A stretch of 64,000 nt of DNA from Thiobacillus sp. (GTDB lineage: Bacteria > Pseudomonadota > Gammaproteobacteria > Burkholderiales > Thiobacillaceae), in contig JANJWF010000092.1 in the NCBI GenBank assembly GCA_024709685.1, positions 1-64,000 on the forward strand. The letters run 5' to 3'. Made by a program: the position numbers and the translations under genes. The notes beneath the pieces are model-generated. The model worked only from the letters and a program-made list of their open reading frames with translations, made no database searches and was not told the origin of the DNA. The stretch's first letter is position 1; every line of letters starts with the position of its first letter. Shown here one piece after another: positions 1-10,067 of the stretch.

Positions 1-513
1 CAGCGCCCAGCGGATCTCGTCCAGTGTGAGATGCCGCATCAGCATGCGATTTCCGGGCGCCATCTGATTCCAGGCGCAGCGCATGCCGCGCAGGTTCGGC
101 TGGGCTGGGTCGCGCAAGCGAAACTCGGTGATGAAATACAAAAAGCTCGGATCGCCATCGTCGTCGCCATGACGAACCCTGATCAGTGGCGATTTCACCC
201 CGACGGCAATCGGATTGACGCTGCGCGTGACCCGCCATACCTCGAAACGCCCCGGCTGCAGCGTCTGCGGCTCGTCGCGCACCGTATCAAGCTCGACCAC
301 GCAGAACGGATCGTATTCCTGCACGCTGTTGCGCGGCACGATGCGGCCGTATTGCAGGCGCACCGTCGCCGCGCCGGGCGGAATCGTTAGCGGCCGGTTG
401 AGTTGCACCGTCCAGCCGGCCGTATACGCGTAATGCGGCGACGCCGGGTCAGATGACTGCAACCCCGCGCATCCCGCCAGCCACAACACAAACCCGAACC
501 CGATCGCCCTCAT
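1..513 (-). CDS. Putative lipoprotein, partial (runs off left edge)
   Basis: Open frame of 171 codons on minus strand from ATG at 513 to window edge: MRAIGFGFVLWLAGCAGLQSSDPASPHYAYTAGW..., with lipobox LAGC. Absent from the ORF track because it is truncated. Confidence 0.75.
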   Translation of the reverse strand, partial: MRAIGFGFVLWLAGCAGLQSSDPASPHYAYTAGWTVQLNRPLTIPPGAATVRLQYGRIVPRNSVQEYDPFCVVELDTVRDEPQTLQPGRFEVWRVTRSVNPIAVGVKSPLIRVRHGDDDGDPSFLYFITEFRLRDPAQPNLRGMRCAWNQMAPGNRMLMRHLTLDEIRWAL

Positions 514-794
514 TTTGGCGCCTCCTGTTTAAATCTAGCATCTGGACATGGCCCCGGAATCGAGACTCCGACCGCCGGCGATGGCCGCGAGCCGGCGCCT
601 TTGCGGATGACCGCGCAGCGCTGCGGCGAGCACAATGGTCTGGTAGGATTTCACTGTCGGTTCCGTATCCTCCTGTGGAGCGACGCCGCGCCAGCCCGCT
701 TCGGCGCTGCCGGGTTGCACCTTTGGCGCATGACGTTCAGACTGCATCCCTTTGAGCCGGAACTTCCGGCGTTCGATTACCCTTTGTTCGATCC

Positions 795-1226
795 ATGGAG
801 CGCCTGATGCCCGCCTCATCCAAACCCCTCACCGAAGCTGCACTGCTGAAAATGCCGGCCTCCGCCTACATGAACGCCGACCAGGTAGCGTTCTTTCGCA
901 GCCGCCTCGAAGCCCTGCGCGAAGAAATGCTCAGCAATGCCGCCGATACCGGCGCAACCCTGAAGGAAAACGAGAACTTCGCCGATCCCAATGACCGCGC
1001 CACGGTGGAAGAGGAGCACATGCTCGAGCAGCGGGTGCGCGATCGCGAGCGCAAGCTGCTGAAGAAGATCAATTCCGCCCTCAAGCGGATCGACACCGGC
1101 GAATACGGGTGGTGCCTGGAAACCGGCGACCCGATCGGCCTGGCACGGCTGCTGGCGCGTCCCACCGCGGAATACTCGATCGAGGCGCAGGAGCGCCACG
1201 AAAGAATGGAAAAGCTGCACGCCTGA
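795..1226 (+). CDS. dksA: RNA polymerase-binding transcription factor DksA
   Basis: MNADQVAFFRSRLEALREEML...FADPNDRATVEEEHMLEQRVRDRERKLLKKINSALKRIDTGEYGWCLETGDPIGLARLLARPTAEYSIEAQERHERMEK is characteristic of DksA. Confidence 0.95.
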   Translation: MERLMPASSKPLTEAALLKMPASAYMNADQVAFFRSRLEALREEMLSNAADTGATLKENENFADPNDRATVEEEHMLEQRVRDRERKLLKKINSALKRIDTGEYGWCLETGDPIGLARLLARPTAEYSIEAQERHERMEKLHA

Positions 1227-1246
1227 ATCGGTCAAGGCTACCCGGG

Positions 1247-2305
1247 ATGGACGCCCTGGACGACACCGATCCACTCCCCATCACACTGCTGACGGGTTTT
1301 TTGGGCAGCGGCAAGACCACGGTGCTGAATCACCTGGTGCGCACGCTGCCACGTACCGCGATCCTGATGAACGAGTTCGGCGAGATCGCGCTTGACCACC
1401 AGCTGCTGCAAAAGATGGAAGGACCAATGGCGCTGCTTTCCGGTGGCTGCGTGTGCTGCACGATCTCGGGCAGCCTGTCGCCGACCCTGAAGAACCTGTG
1501 GATGGCACGGCAGAACGGCGCCATCCCGGCATTCGAACGCGCCATCATCGAGACGACCGGCATCGCCGACCCCGCGCCCGTGCTCGACAACCTGCTGCAC
1601 GACAACTGGGTGCGCGCACGCTTCCGTCTCGACGGCGTGATCACGACGGTCGATGCGCTGCTCGGCATGGGCCAGTTGGACGAGCACTTCGAGGCAGTAA
1701 AGCAGGTGTCGGTAGCCGACCGGCTGCTGCTGACCAAGACCGACCTCGCCCCGGCCGGCACCGTCGCCGCGCTGCGCGAACGGCTGGCGGCACTCAACCC
1801 TGCCGCCGACATCGTGACGGTGACGCACGGCGAGGTCGATCCCGCGGCGATCCAGAACCTGGGGCTGTGGAACGCCGAGACCCGCTCGCTCGAAGTGATG
1901 CGCTGGCTGAAGCCGCAGCGCTACCAGCCGGCTGCCGCCGGCAAGCTCGGCGGCAAGCCCGCAACAGCTTCGCACGACGCCCGTATCCAGGCGTTTTCGG
2001 TGGTGATCGACGAACCGGTCGATCGCTACGGCCTGCAGTCGGCGATCAGCATGCTCGCCTCATTCCGCGCGGAGAGCCTGCTGCGATTCAAGGCGATCGT
2101 CAATTTGCAGGGCGAAATGCAGCCCGTGGTACTGCATGGCGTGCAGCACGTGCTGTACCCGGAGGTCCGGCTCGACGCCTGGCCGGACGCCGACCATCGC
2201 AGCCGCTTCGTGTTCATCGTGCGCGACCTCGAACCGGGCTTCGTCGCCAAACTGCTGGCCGATTTCTCCGGCGCAGCCGCCGGCCACGCCGGCACTGTGT
2301 CATGA
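1247..2305 (+). CDS. CobW/P47K-family GTP-binding protein (metal chaperone-like)
   Basis: [20 protein letters not shown]-loop, GGCVCCTI (CxCC) motif and CobW C-terminal region. Start taken at ATG 1247 after dksA. Confidence 0.88.
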   Translation: MDALDDTDPLPITLLTGFLGSGKTTVLNHLVRTLPRTAILMNEFGEIALDHQLLQKMEGPMALLSGGCVCCTISGSLSPTLKNLWMARQNGAIPAFERAIIETTGIADPAPVLDNLLHDNWVRARFRLDGVITTVDALLGMGQLDEHFEAVKQVSVADRLLLTKTDLAPAGTVAALRERLAALNPAADIVTVTHGEVDPAAIQNLGLWNAETRSLEVMRWLKPQRYQPAAAGKLGGKPATASHDARIQAFSVVIDEPVDRYGLQSAISMLASFRAESLLRFKAIVNLQGEMQPVVLHGVQHVLYPEVRLDAWPDADHRSRFVFIVRDLEPGFVAKLLADFSGAAAGHAGTVS

Positions 2306-2541
2306 ACCTCGTCCAGAAATTCCTTATCGGGGCGATCCGCGTGTATCAACTGGCGCTCTCGCCCTGGCTGGGGCGGCAATGCCGCTACCTGCCGACCTGC
2401 TCGGAATACGGCAAGGAAGCCATCGAAAAACACGGCGCCCTCAAGGGTAGCTGGCTCGCCGCCAAGCGCATCGGACGCTGCCGTCCCGGCTGCCGTCACG
2501 GCTACGACCCTGTGCCGCCAGCCGATCCGCCAAAAAAGTAA
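2302..2541 (+). CDS. yidD: Membrane protein insertion efficiency factor YidD
   Basis: [76 protein letters not shown] overlap with upstream gene. Confidence 0.93.
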   Translation: MNLVQKFLIGAIRVYQLALSPWLGRQCRYLPTCSEYGKEAIEKHGALKGSWLAAKRIGRCRPGCRHGYDPVPPADPPKK

Positions 2542-2734
2542 AATGCGCTCCCCGCTGCCGCGTTGTTTATTCCCGGCCCTGTTGTTCGGGGCAGCGACGT
2601 TCGCCCATGCACCCGGCGATTTCCAAGAGCATCAGCGGCGCGTGGCCGCTGCCAGCCGAGTGCTGCGGGTTGCCGCTACGGTTCGACAGCGATAATATCC
2701 AGCATTGCTTTTCAATTCCGACACCGCATACCCA

Positions 2735-3853
2735 GTGGCTCTCCCGTTTTTCAAAAAAGGCAAGGACAAGACGCCCGGTCCCGCGCATAAATCCGCGCCG
2801 ATGCCCGGCTCTGAGGAGGAATCCCCGCCTACCGAGCCGATTCTGGACATACGGACGGGTGGTGGCATCGTGGTCGAGGAGACAAGCGGTGCGCCCCAGT
2901 CGCCGGTGGATGAAGCAGCCATTCTTTATGCCAGCGGCCAGCCCGAGACGGCAGAACGTTTGCTGACGAACATTCTGCCCAAGAGTGATCGTCGTGCGTG
3001 GCACATGCTGTTCGATCTCTATGCCCTCCAGAACCGTGAAAAGGATTTCGAGCGGCTGGCACTGGCTTATGCGATGCGTTTCGAGACCTCGCCGCCGGTC
3101 TGGCAGCCAATGGGGGAGAGCCCTGCAGCCGGCAAACCCCAGCAATCCCAGACGGCCAGCCTGGAACTGCCCGGCCTGCTCGACAAGAATGCTGCAGCCA
3201 CGTTACGCGAAGGCATTGCCGCCACGGCGAAAGACGATGTGGTGCAAATCGACTTCTCGCGCATCGCAATGGTCGACGAAGCGGGTGCAGACGAATGCGT
3301 CGGCATTCTCAGCGCCGCTCGCAAGGCCAAACGCAAGTTGCGGGTCAGCGGCGTCGACCAGCTCATCGCGCTGCTGCAGGATCTCAATCGGGCCACCCAT
3401 AGCCGCTCCGTGCACTGGCTGCTGCTTTTGGAGCTGTATCAGACGCTGGGCCTGCAGGAAAACTTCGAGAATCTCGCGGTCGATTACGCCGTTCACTTCG
3501 AAGTGTCCCCGCCGTCCTGGAGCGAGGTGCGTGCCGCCGAAGTGGTGCAGGCCGCTCCGGCCGAGCCGCAGGATGACGCGCTGCGACTCTCCGGAGAAAT
3601 CGGCCCTGGCCATGATGGCGCGTTGCAGCAATTCGTCAGCCATGCCGCTATCCACGACGAAGTGCTGGTCGACCTGTCGCGTGTCACCCGCATCGATTAC
3701 GCCAGCATTGGCCAGTTCATCAGCGTGCTGATGCAGGGCCTGGGCAGCGGCAAGACGATCATTCTGCGCGGCCATAACGCCCTCATCCACGAACTTTTCC
3801 GCGTCATGGGCATCGACCAATTGGTGCAACTCATCCCGCACCACCCAGACTGA
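2735..3853 (+). CDS. STAS-domain protein with internally duplicated helical+STAS modules
   Basis: Two copies of an ELYxxxxxxxxFExLAxxYAxxFExSPPxW segment, each followed by an STAS-like stretch ([41 protein letters not shown]). GTG 2735 start favoured over TTG 2705. Confidence 0.65.
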   Translation: MALPFFKKGKDKTPGPAHKSAPMPGSEEESPPTEPILDIRTGGGIVVEETSGAPQSPVDEAAILYASGQPETAERLLTNILPKSDRRAWHMLFDLYALQNREKDFERLALAYAMRFETSPPVWQPMGESPAAGKPQQSQTASLELPGLLDKNAAATLREGIAATAKDDVVQIDFSRIAMVDEAGADECVGILSAARKAKRKLRVSGVDQLIALLQDLNRATHSRSVHWLLLLELYQTLGLQENFENLAVDYAVHFEVSPPSWSEVRAAEVVQAAPAEPQDDALRLSGEIGPGHDGALQQFVSHAAIHDEVLVDLSRVTRIDYASIGQFISVLMQGLGSGKTIILRGHNALIHELFRVMGIDQLVQLIPHHPD

Positions 3854-3914
3854 CCGCTGCGCCCGGATCGCCCCGGCCGCGATCCAGCTCGTCGCCTCAT
3901 CTATAATCCGCCTC

Positions 3915-4460
3915 ATGGAACAATATCGCGGAACGACCATTCTCTCCGTCCGCCGTGGCGGCGAAGTCGCACTGGGGGGCGATGGCCAAGTCACGCTCGG
4001 CAATATCGTTATCAAGGCCACTGCACGCAAGGTGCGCCGCCTGTACCAGGAAAAGGTGCTGGCCGGGTTCGCCGGCGGCACCGCCGACGCCTTCACCCTG
4101 TTCGAGCGCTTCGAGGCCAAGCTCGACAAGCATTCTGGCCACCTCATGCGCAGCGCGGTCGAACTCGCCAAGGACTGGCGCACCGATCGCATGCTGAGGC
4201 GTCTCGAAGCCATGCTGGTGGTGGCCGACCGTGAGCACTCGCTCATCATCACCGGCAATGGCGACGTGCTCGAACCCGAACTCGGCATCGCCGCCATCGG
4301 CTCGGGCGGAGCCTTTGCCCAGTCTGCCGCCCGTGCACTGCTGGAAAACACCGACCTGCCCCCGCTTGAAATCGTCAAAAAAAGCCTCACTATTGCAGGG
4401 GATATCTGCATTTACTCGAACCAGAATCACGTGATTGAGGAGTTGGGGGCTAGGGACTAG
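3915..4460 (+). CDS. hslV: ATP-dependent protease subunit HslV
   Basis: [45 protein letters not shown]-terminal Thr catalytic region, followed by hslU. Confidence 0.96.
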   Translation: MEQYRGTTILSVRRGGEVALGGDGQVTLGNIVIKATARKVRRLYQEKVLAGFAGGTADAFTLFERFEAKLDKHSGHLMRSAVELAKDWRTDRMLRRLEAMLVVADREHSLIITGNGDVLEPELGIAAIGSGGAFAQSAARALLENTDLPPLEIVKKSLTIAGDICIYSNQNHVIEELGARD

Positions 4461-4560
4461 GAACTAGGGGAGGTGCGGCCTGTGGCCACGCTTCTCTGAA
4501 AAACCCTGCGAAGCGGCGACATCTCCCCAGCCCCTAACTCCTAATCCCTAGCCCCTACCC
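4445..4560. repeat. Inverted pair of heptamer (CTAGGGN) repeat arrays flanking a ~60 nt loop between hslV and hslU
   Basis: Left arm 4446-4470 ggggctagggactaggaactagggg; reverse complement of 4531-4555 is ggggctagggattaggagttagggg (22/25 identical). Each arm has a 7-bp period. Confidence 0.85.
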
Positions 4561-5883
4561 ATGACGCCCAAAGAAATCGTCCACGAACTCGACAAGCACA
4601 TCGTCGGTCAGGCTGCCGCCAAGCGCGCGGTCGCGGTCGCCCTGCGCAACCGTTGGCGGCGCCAGCAGGTGGGTGATCCGCTGCGTCAGGAGATCACGCC
4701 GAAGAACATCCTCATGATCGGCCCGACCGGGGTGGGCAAGACCGAAATCGCGCGCCGACTGGCGCGACTCGCCAATGCGCCCTTCATCAAGATCGAGGCG
4801 ACCAAGTTCACCGAAGTCGGCTATGTCGGGCGCGATGTCGACACCATCATCCGCGACCTCATGGAAACGGCGGTCAAGCAGATGCGCGAGCAGGCAACGG
4901 CCAAGGTGCAGTTCCGCGCCGAAGAAGCGGCCGAGGAGCGCATCCTCGACGCCCTGCTGCCGCCGCCGCGCAGCGCCGGCTTCGGCGAGCCCGAGCCCGC
5001 ACGCGAAGAAGGCGCGGCGCGCCAGCGCTTCCGCAAGATGCTGCGCGAAGGCCAACTCGACGACAAGGAAATCGAGATCGAGATTGCGGCGGTCGGCCCC
5101 GGTATGGAAATCTTCACACCGCCGGGAATGGAGGACCTGTCGCAGCAATTGCAGGGCATGTTCCAGAGCTTGGGGCAAGGCCGTCGTCAGGTTCGCAAAC
5201 TGAAAGTGCGCGAGGCCATGAGGCTCCTGACCGAGGAGGAAGCCGGGCGTCTGGTCAACGACGAGGAGACCAAGCAGCAGGCACTCGAAGCGGTCGAGCA
5301 GAACGGTATCGTGTTCCTCGACGAGATCGACAAGATTGCCACCCGCAGCGACGCCCACGGCACCGATGTGTCGCGCCAGGGCGTTCAGCGCGATCTGCTG
5401 CCGCTGATCGAGGGCACCACCGTCTCGACCAAGTACGGCATGGTGAAGACCGACCACATCCTGTTCATCGCCAGTGGCGCTTTCCACCTGTCCAAGCCGG
5501 CCGATCTCATCCCCGAACTGCAGGGGCGGCTGCCGATCCGCGTCGAACTCCAGGCGCTCTCTGTGGAAGACTTCGAGCGGATCCTGACGGCCACCGACGC
5601 CTGCCTCACGCGCCAGTACGAAGCCATGCTGGCAACCGAAGGTGTCACGCTCAAGTTCACCGACAACGGCATCCGCCGCATCGCCGAGATTGCCTTCGAA
5701 GTGAACGAGCGCACCGAAAACATCGGTGCGCGTCGTCTATACACGGTGATGGAAAAGCTGCTGGAGGATATTTCCTTCGATGCCGGCGACGTCACCGGAG
5801 AATACATCGTCGACGCTGAGGCGGTCACCGCCCGTCTGGCCGCACTCGCCGCGCGCGAAGACCTCGCACGTTATGTCTTGTAG
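4561..5883 (+). CDS. hslU: ATP-dependent protease ATPase subunit HslU
   Basis: [49 protein letters not shown] Walker A, C-terminal ...LARYVL. Confidence 0.97.
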   Translation: MTPKEIVHELDKHIVGQAAAKRAVAVALRNRWRRQQVGDPLRQEITPKNILMIGPTGVGKTEIARRLARLANAPFIKIEATKFTEVGYVGRDVDTIIRDLMETAVKQMREQATAKVQFRAEEAAEERILDALLPPPRSAGFGEPEPAREEGAARQRFRKMLREGQLDDKEIEIEIAAVGPGMEIFTPPGMEDLSQQLQGMFQSLGQGRRQVRKLKVREAMRLLTEEEAGRLVNDEETKQQALEAVEQNGIVFLDEIDKIATRSDAHGTDVSRQGVQRDLLPLIEGTTVSTKYGMVKTDHILFIASGAFHLSKPADLIPELQGRLPIRVELQALSVEDFERILTATDACLTRQYEAMLATEGVTLKFTDNGIRRIAEIAFEVNERTENIGARRLYTVMEKLLEDISFDAGDVTGEYIVDAEAVTARLAALAAREDLARYVL

Positions 5884-5979
5884 TTTTGTGGCGCGCCATT
5901 TTTGCCAATCGCGCCACGTTCTGTAGTTGTCCCTGTAATTTTTTTCACTTCCGGCTTCGGCCCAGGAAATCCTAAACAC

Positions 5980-6513
5980 ATGAAATCTGAAACGCTCGCA
6001 CCCATCGAAACCCGCGGCAATTTTCTCTCCGCTCTCCTGTTCGGCAGCCGCTGGCTGCAAGTCCCGTTGTATCTGGGCCTGATCGGCGCCCAACTGGTCT
6101 ATGTCGTGCACTTCATGATCGAACTGCAGCACCTCGTCGCCGGCACCTTCAGCCTTGACGAAGAAGCCATCATGCTCATCGTGCTGGGCCTGATCGACGT
6201 AGTGATGATTTCCAACCTGCTCATCATGGTCATCGTCGGTGGCTATGAAACCTTCGTTTCGCGTCTGAATCTGGAGGGCCATCCCGACGAGCCCGAGTGG
6301 CTGTCGCACGTCAACGCCAATGTGCTCAAGGTCAAACTCGCCACCGCGATCATCGGCATCTCGTCGATCCACCTGTTGAAGACCTTCATCAACGCCCCCA
6401 ACCTGGCTGACAAAGTGCTGCTGTGGCAGACCGTCATCCACATGGCGTTCATCGTGTCGGCGGTGGCAATTGCCTTTATCGACAAGCTGATGCCCCAGGC
6501 TGCGAAGCACTGA
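5980..6513 (+). CDS. YqhA-family (TIGR00645-like) inner membrane protein
   Basis: [38 protein letters not shown]...[31 protein letters not shown] is typical of the family. Confidence 0.85.
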   Translation: MKSETLAPIETRGNFLSALLFGSRWLQVPLYLGLIGAQLVYVVHFMIELQHLVAGTFSLDEEAIMLIVLGLIDVVMISNLLIMVIVGGYETFVSRLNLEGHPDEPEWLSHVNANVLKVKLATAIIGISSIHLLKTFINAPNLADKVLLWQTVIHMAFIVSAVAIAFIDKLMPQAAKH

Positions 6514-6535
6514 AGTCGGGGTTTCCAGCGGCGTT

Positions 6536-6994
6536 TCAGTCCGTTTCCCGCATTTCGTCCAGGATTTCGAGCATGTCTTTCTCCCAGCGCTCGAAGAGCG
6601 GTTTCAGCTCGGGGTCAGGGAAAAACTCCTGCAGCATTTGCGGATGGCTTGCCACCAGAATGGTCTGATCCTCCTCCGCGAAGATCGTGATATTCAGCGG
6701 TAGAAACGGGATGAGCTCGGGGTTCCTGGCGGTCGCCTGCCTGACTTCCTCGTGCTTGCCGAAGTACACGACGCGGTACATATCGCTCTTGAACGCGCGG
6801 CGCTCCAGATTTTCGTTCACCTGCTGCAGGCGGGTGATCGTATAGCCCCGCGACGAAATGGAGGATTGCAGCAGGGTCATCGCCTCGGGGAACAGCCGGT
6901 TTACACGCGCCATCAGCAGGTCGGCGGCAACAGCGGGCGCGCACAACAGCAATGTGCAGGCGACGGTCACCGCCCACTTCAACGGATGTCTCAT
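6536..6994 (-). CDS. Exported DUF302-domain protein
   Basis: Signal peptide MRHPLKWAVTVACTLLLCAPAVA, then DUF302-like ...NPELIPFLPLNITIFAEEDQTILVASHPQMLQEFF; start overlaps the stop of the upstream gene. Confidence 0.72.
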   Translation of the reverse strand: MRHPLKWAVTVACTLLLCAPAVAADLLMARVNRLFPEAMTLLQSSISSRGYTITRLQQVNENLERRAFKSDMYRVVYFGKHEEVRQATARNPELIPFLPLNITIFAEEDQTILVASHPQMLQEFFPDPELKPLFERWEKDMLEILDEMRETD

Positions 6995-8040
6995 AGCGTG
7001 GCCTCCTCCATGATTGCGGTGTAGTTTTTGCTGAGTTCATCGCACATGCGAAGCAGTTCGGAGTTGTTGAACAGCCGACTCAGCACCGCGGGATTCACCG
7101 ACATCACCTGCACCTTGCCGTTCGTCTCCACAATGCTGATGCGGCAGGGCAGGAACATGCCGACCCGCGGATCGATGGCCAACGCCTGGTTGAGCAGGCT
7201 GATATTGCAGAAATAGACAATGACCTGTTTCTGATTTTCGTTGGCTGGCGAAGTCATGCCGTACTCCAGCGTCTGCACCCGCCCGTAGAAGAAGTTATTG
7301 TTGTTCACCGCCCGCTTGACGTTTTCCACCGTGGTATTGAGGTCATAAGGCGAATCCATGGCAATCACCGGACGATCCACCTTCGCCGTCGTCACCTCCT
7401 GCGAGAGCGGATGATTTTCGAATCCGCGCACATGGCTGACAATGTCGTCGATATCTTTTTCCTTGAGTCCCTGCTTGATGAAAGAGACCATCGGGGTGCC
7501 CTCACGACCACGCATCAGCGTCGCCTTGATCATGGCATCGGTCGATGCGGAAAGGAAACCCGGGTTATTCAGGGCAGGTGCCATGATGGGCAGGTCACGC
7601 GGGCGCGAAAACGTGACGCCAGTCCCCTTGCTGCCTTCGCCTTCCGCTCCATGGCATGCGGCGCAGTATTGTGCAAAAAGCTTCCTGCCGTGCGCCGGGT
7701 CGCCCGTGACGCGCTCCGCGGAATAGGTGGCGGAAATTCCCCTGTTCCAGGACCGCACATAGCGAACGATGGCGTCGACTTCGGCATCTTCCAGCGCAGG
7801 GAATGCCGGCATGACCCGGCCCGGGCGACCGAGATGTATGGTCTTGCGCAAGTAGTCGTCGCTGATTCCTGCCTGGAAGGAAGGCAACGCGAGCGGCACG
7901 CCGATTCCGCCGTTGCCATTCTCGCCGTGGCAGGCCGCACAATTGCGCCCGTATAACTGCGCGCCATCAGGCGCGGCCATGGCCGAGGAAATGCCGAGCC
8001 CTGCGAGCAGGGATGCTGCAAATAGTAGGCGCTTGAGCAT
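6991..8040 (-). CDS. Diheme cytochrome c fused to C-terminal DUF302 domain
   Basis: Signal peptide; two CAACH heme c sites (YGRNCAACHGENGNGG, FAQYCAACHGAEGEGS); C-terminal VIVYFCNISLLNQALAIDPRVGMFLPCRISIVETNGKVQVMSVNP. Confidence 0.85.
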   Translation of the reverse strand: MLKRLLFAASLLAGLGISSAMAAPDGAQLYGRNCAACHGENGNGGIGVPLALPSFQAGISDDYLRKTIHLGRPGRVMPAFPALEDAEVDAIVRYVRSWNRGISATYSAERVTGDPAHGRKLFAQYCAACHGAEGEGSKGTGVTFSRPRDLPIMAPALNNPGFLSASTDAMIKATLMRGREGTPMVSFIKQGLKEKDIDDIVSHVRGFENHPLSQEVTTAKVDRPVIAMDSPYDLNTTVENVKRAVNNNNFFYGRVQTLEYGMTSPANENQKQVIVYFCNISLLNQALAIDPRVGMFLPCRISIVETNGKVQVMSVNPAVLSRLFNNSELLRMCDELSKNYTAIMEEATL

Positions 8041-8078
8041 AATTTCCCCAGTGATCCGAGATGCCACCATGTTAAGTT

Positions 8079-8102
8079 TAATATATTAATATATCAATAT
8101 AT
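8079..8102. repeat. 3 x 8-bp AT-only tandem array containing the palindrome ATATATTAATATAT
   Basis: taatatat|taatatat|caatatat at 8079-8086, 8087-8094, 8095-8102, in a divergent intergenic region of a GC-rich genome. Confidence 0.7.
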
Positions 8103-8132
8103 TCTAGCGAGCCCTTTGGCCGCCCCGACTGA

Positions 8133-8158
8133 CTAATACCCTCATCTAATACCCTCAT
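8133..8158. repeat. Perfect 13-bp tandem duplication (ctaataccctcat x2)
   Basis: Direct reading of 8133-8145 and 8146-8158. Confidence 0.9.
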
Positions 8159-8240
8159 CGACATTACTGATTGGCTGCCCCCCCCGCCTCGAGCGGAAAA
8201 TTCGCAGATTAGTGTTTATTAATTTCGTTCGGAGATATCC

Positions 8241-10067
8241 ATGGCCACGCGTGACACCCTATCCCCCCAGGAAGCCCAATGCAATGGTGGTGCCGATTAC
8301 GCCGCGCTTGCGATGCAGGCGCTGCAGGAACCTGCCGACGCGGCCTACGCCAAGGAACTGATGGACCGCGTGGCGGATGACTGCCAGTTCACCAAGGATC
8401 TAGCGGCTTGCGCCATCGTGTACAAGGCACTGGGCGAACAGAGCCGCGCCGAGGCGTTGCTGCAGACCGCAGAAGACTTCTGCATGTCGGGCGAGGAGCA
8501 GGTAGCCCTGGCCGAGGCCAAGTTCAAGGTGCTCGGTGACAAGGCGGCGGCAGTGGGGGCGTACGAAAAAGCCCTAAAGGAAACCGGCAACCTCGACCCG
8601 CTGATCGATCTTGCGAAGAACGTGATGAACGTCATCGCCGACAGCGCCTTTGCGAAGAAGGTTCTGGAAAAGGCCGAGGCGAAGGTTTCGCGCGCGGTGG
8701 AATACAGCAAGCTGGCCGCAGCCGCAGCCGAGCACGTGCTCGACAAGGACTACGCGGCCGCGATCTTCAGCAAGGCAGCGGAAAAGCTTTCCAGCGTGCC
8801 GGATCTGCTGTCGCTGGCGGGAGAGGTCACCAAGACGTTGGGCGATCCCCAAAAAGCCAAGGCGCTGTACGAGCGCGCGCTTGCCGGCGCGACCGATTTC
8901 ACCGCCGCCAAAACCCTGATCGAATCGGCCAGGCAAGTCGGTGACGCCGCGTTCATGCAGGCCGCACTGAAGAAGGCCGGTGATCTTGCCAGCGCCACGG
9001 GCGAATACATCGAACTCGCGGAAGGGCTGGCCAGCGTCGGCGACAAGCCGGGGGCGACCGCGCTGCTCGACCGCGCAGAGGACGCGGTGGCGGGTCTCGA
9101 CGAGATGCAGAAACTGGTGACTGCAGTCGAGACGCATCTGGCCGACGACACCGAGCGCCTGACCCGGGTCAAGACCAAGCTCGAAAAGCGCCAGGCCAAC
9201 CACGCCCGTTACATGGAATTCCAGCAGCTGGAAAAGGACGCCGTCAATGTCAAGCAGTTCCTCACCCTCGCCGACCGCGTGCGGCTGGAACTGGAGGATC
9301 CGTTCTACGCCGCGAAGCTGATCGACTCGGCCGAGAAGCTGCTCGACGGTACCGCCTACCAGTTTTCGCGCTACAAGCCGATCCTGCTCGCGGTGGACAA
9401 GAACCTCGACGACACCGAATGGCTTTCCCGCCTGCTCGACCGAGCGGCGGAAAACGCCACCGACTTTGTCGCCTTCAAGGATCTGGTGATCAGTGCGGCG
9501 CACCTGCAGCACCGTGAACTGGGCGTTTCCAAGGCGCGCGCCTACCTTGCCGCGCGCGAGGCCGCGCTGGCGTCGGATCCACACGCCAGCGTCTACGACA
9601 GCGCAAAACTCGCCGAGGCGAGTTTTGCCGCCACCCAGGATATGGCCGAGGCCGGACGTCTGCTGGAAGCGGCACGCGCACAAGCCAAGGATCACTTCGC
9701 GCTGACCCATATCGGCCGCCTGTACGCGTCGATGGGTGACGACGTCAAGGCGGACGAACTTTATGCCGCAGCTGCGGCAAGCTGCTCCGACGGCGACGCC
9801 TGCATCCAGTTCATCGACCGGCTGAAAGGCTTTGCCCTGCCGGCCGACACGCTGAAGAAATGGTACGCCAAATGCGGAGACCATCTGAGCAAGCCCGCCG
9901 ACAAGCTGCGCTGGGCCGAAGGCATTACCGACGCCCTGAACGACAAGGTTTGGGCGGCCGATGCCTACGCCCAGCTCGCTGGCCAGTTCGGCGGCGACTC
10001 GCGTTTCGAGCTTAGCCGCCGCTCACATGCCGGCCTGGGCTACTTCGGCGCCATCCGCCGCCATTAA
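8241..10067 (+). CDS. Large cytoplasmic alpha-helical repeat protein (TPR/HEAT-like), function unknown
   Basis: 608 aa with recurring ~35-aa units (AKKVLEKAEAK..., AAAIFSKAAEKL..., AKALYERALAG..., MQAALKKAGDL..., ATALLDRAEDA...); no signal peptide. Confidence 0.75.
   Translation: MATRDTLSPQEAQCNGGADYAALAMQALQEPADAAYAKELMDRVADDCQFTKDLAACAIVYKALGEQSRAEALLQTAEDFCMSGEEQVALAEAKFKVLGDKAAAVGAYEKALKETGNLDPLIDLAKNVMNVIADSAFAKKVLEKAEAKVSRAVEYSKLAAAAAEHVLDKDYAAAIFSKAAEKLSSVPDLLSLAGEVTKTLGDPQKAKALYERALAGATDFTAAKTLIESARQVGDAAFMQAALKKAGDLASATGEYIELAEGLASVGDKPGATALLDRAEDAVAGLDEMQKLVTAVETHLADDTERLTRVKTKLEKRQANHARYMEFQQLEKDAVNVKQFLTLADRVRLELEDPFYAAKLIDSAEKLLDGTAYQFSRYKPILLAVDKNLDDTEWLSRLLDRAAENATDFVAFKDLVISAAHLQHRELGVSKARAYLAAREAALASDPHASVYDSAKLAEASFAATQDMAEAGRLLEAARAQAKDHFALTHIGRLYASMGDDVKADELYAAAAASCSDGDACIQFIDRLKGFALPADTLKKWYAKCGDHLSKPADKLRWAEGITDALNDKVWAADAYAQLAGQFGGDSRFELSRRSHAGLGYFGAIRRH

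Noticed and set aside
1453-2541. 362-aa ORF ending in YidD sequence
   Set aside because: Only the last 79 codons (from 2302) are YidD; the rest is an out-of-frame read of the CobW-like gene.
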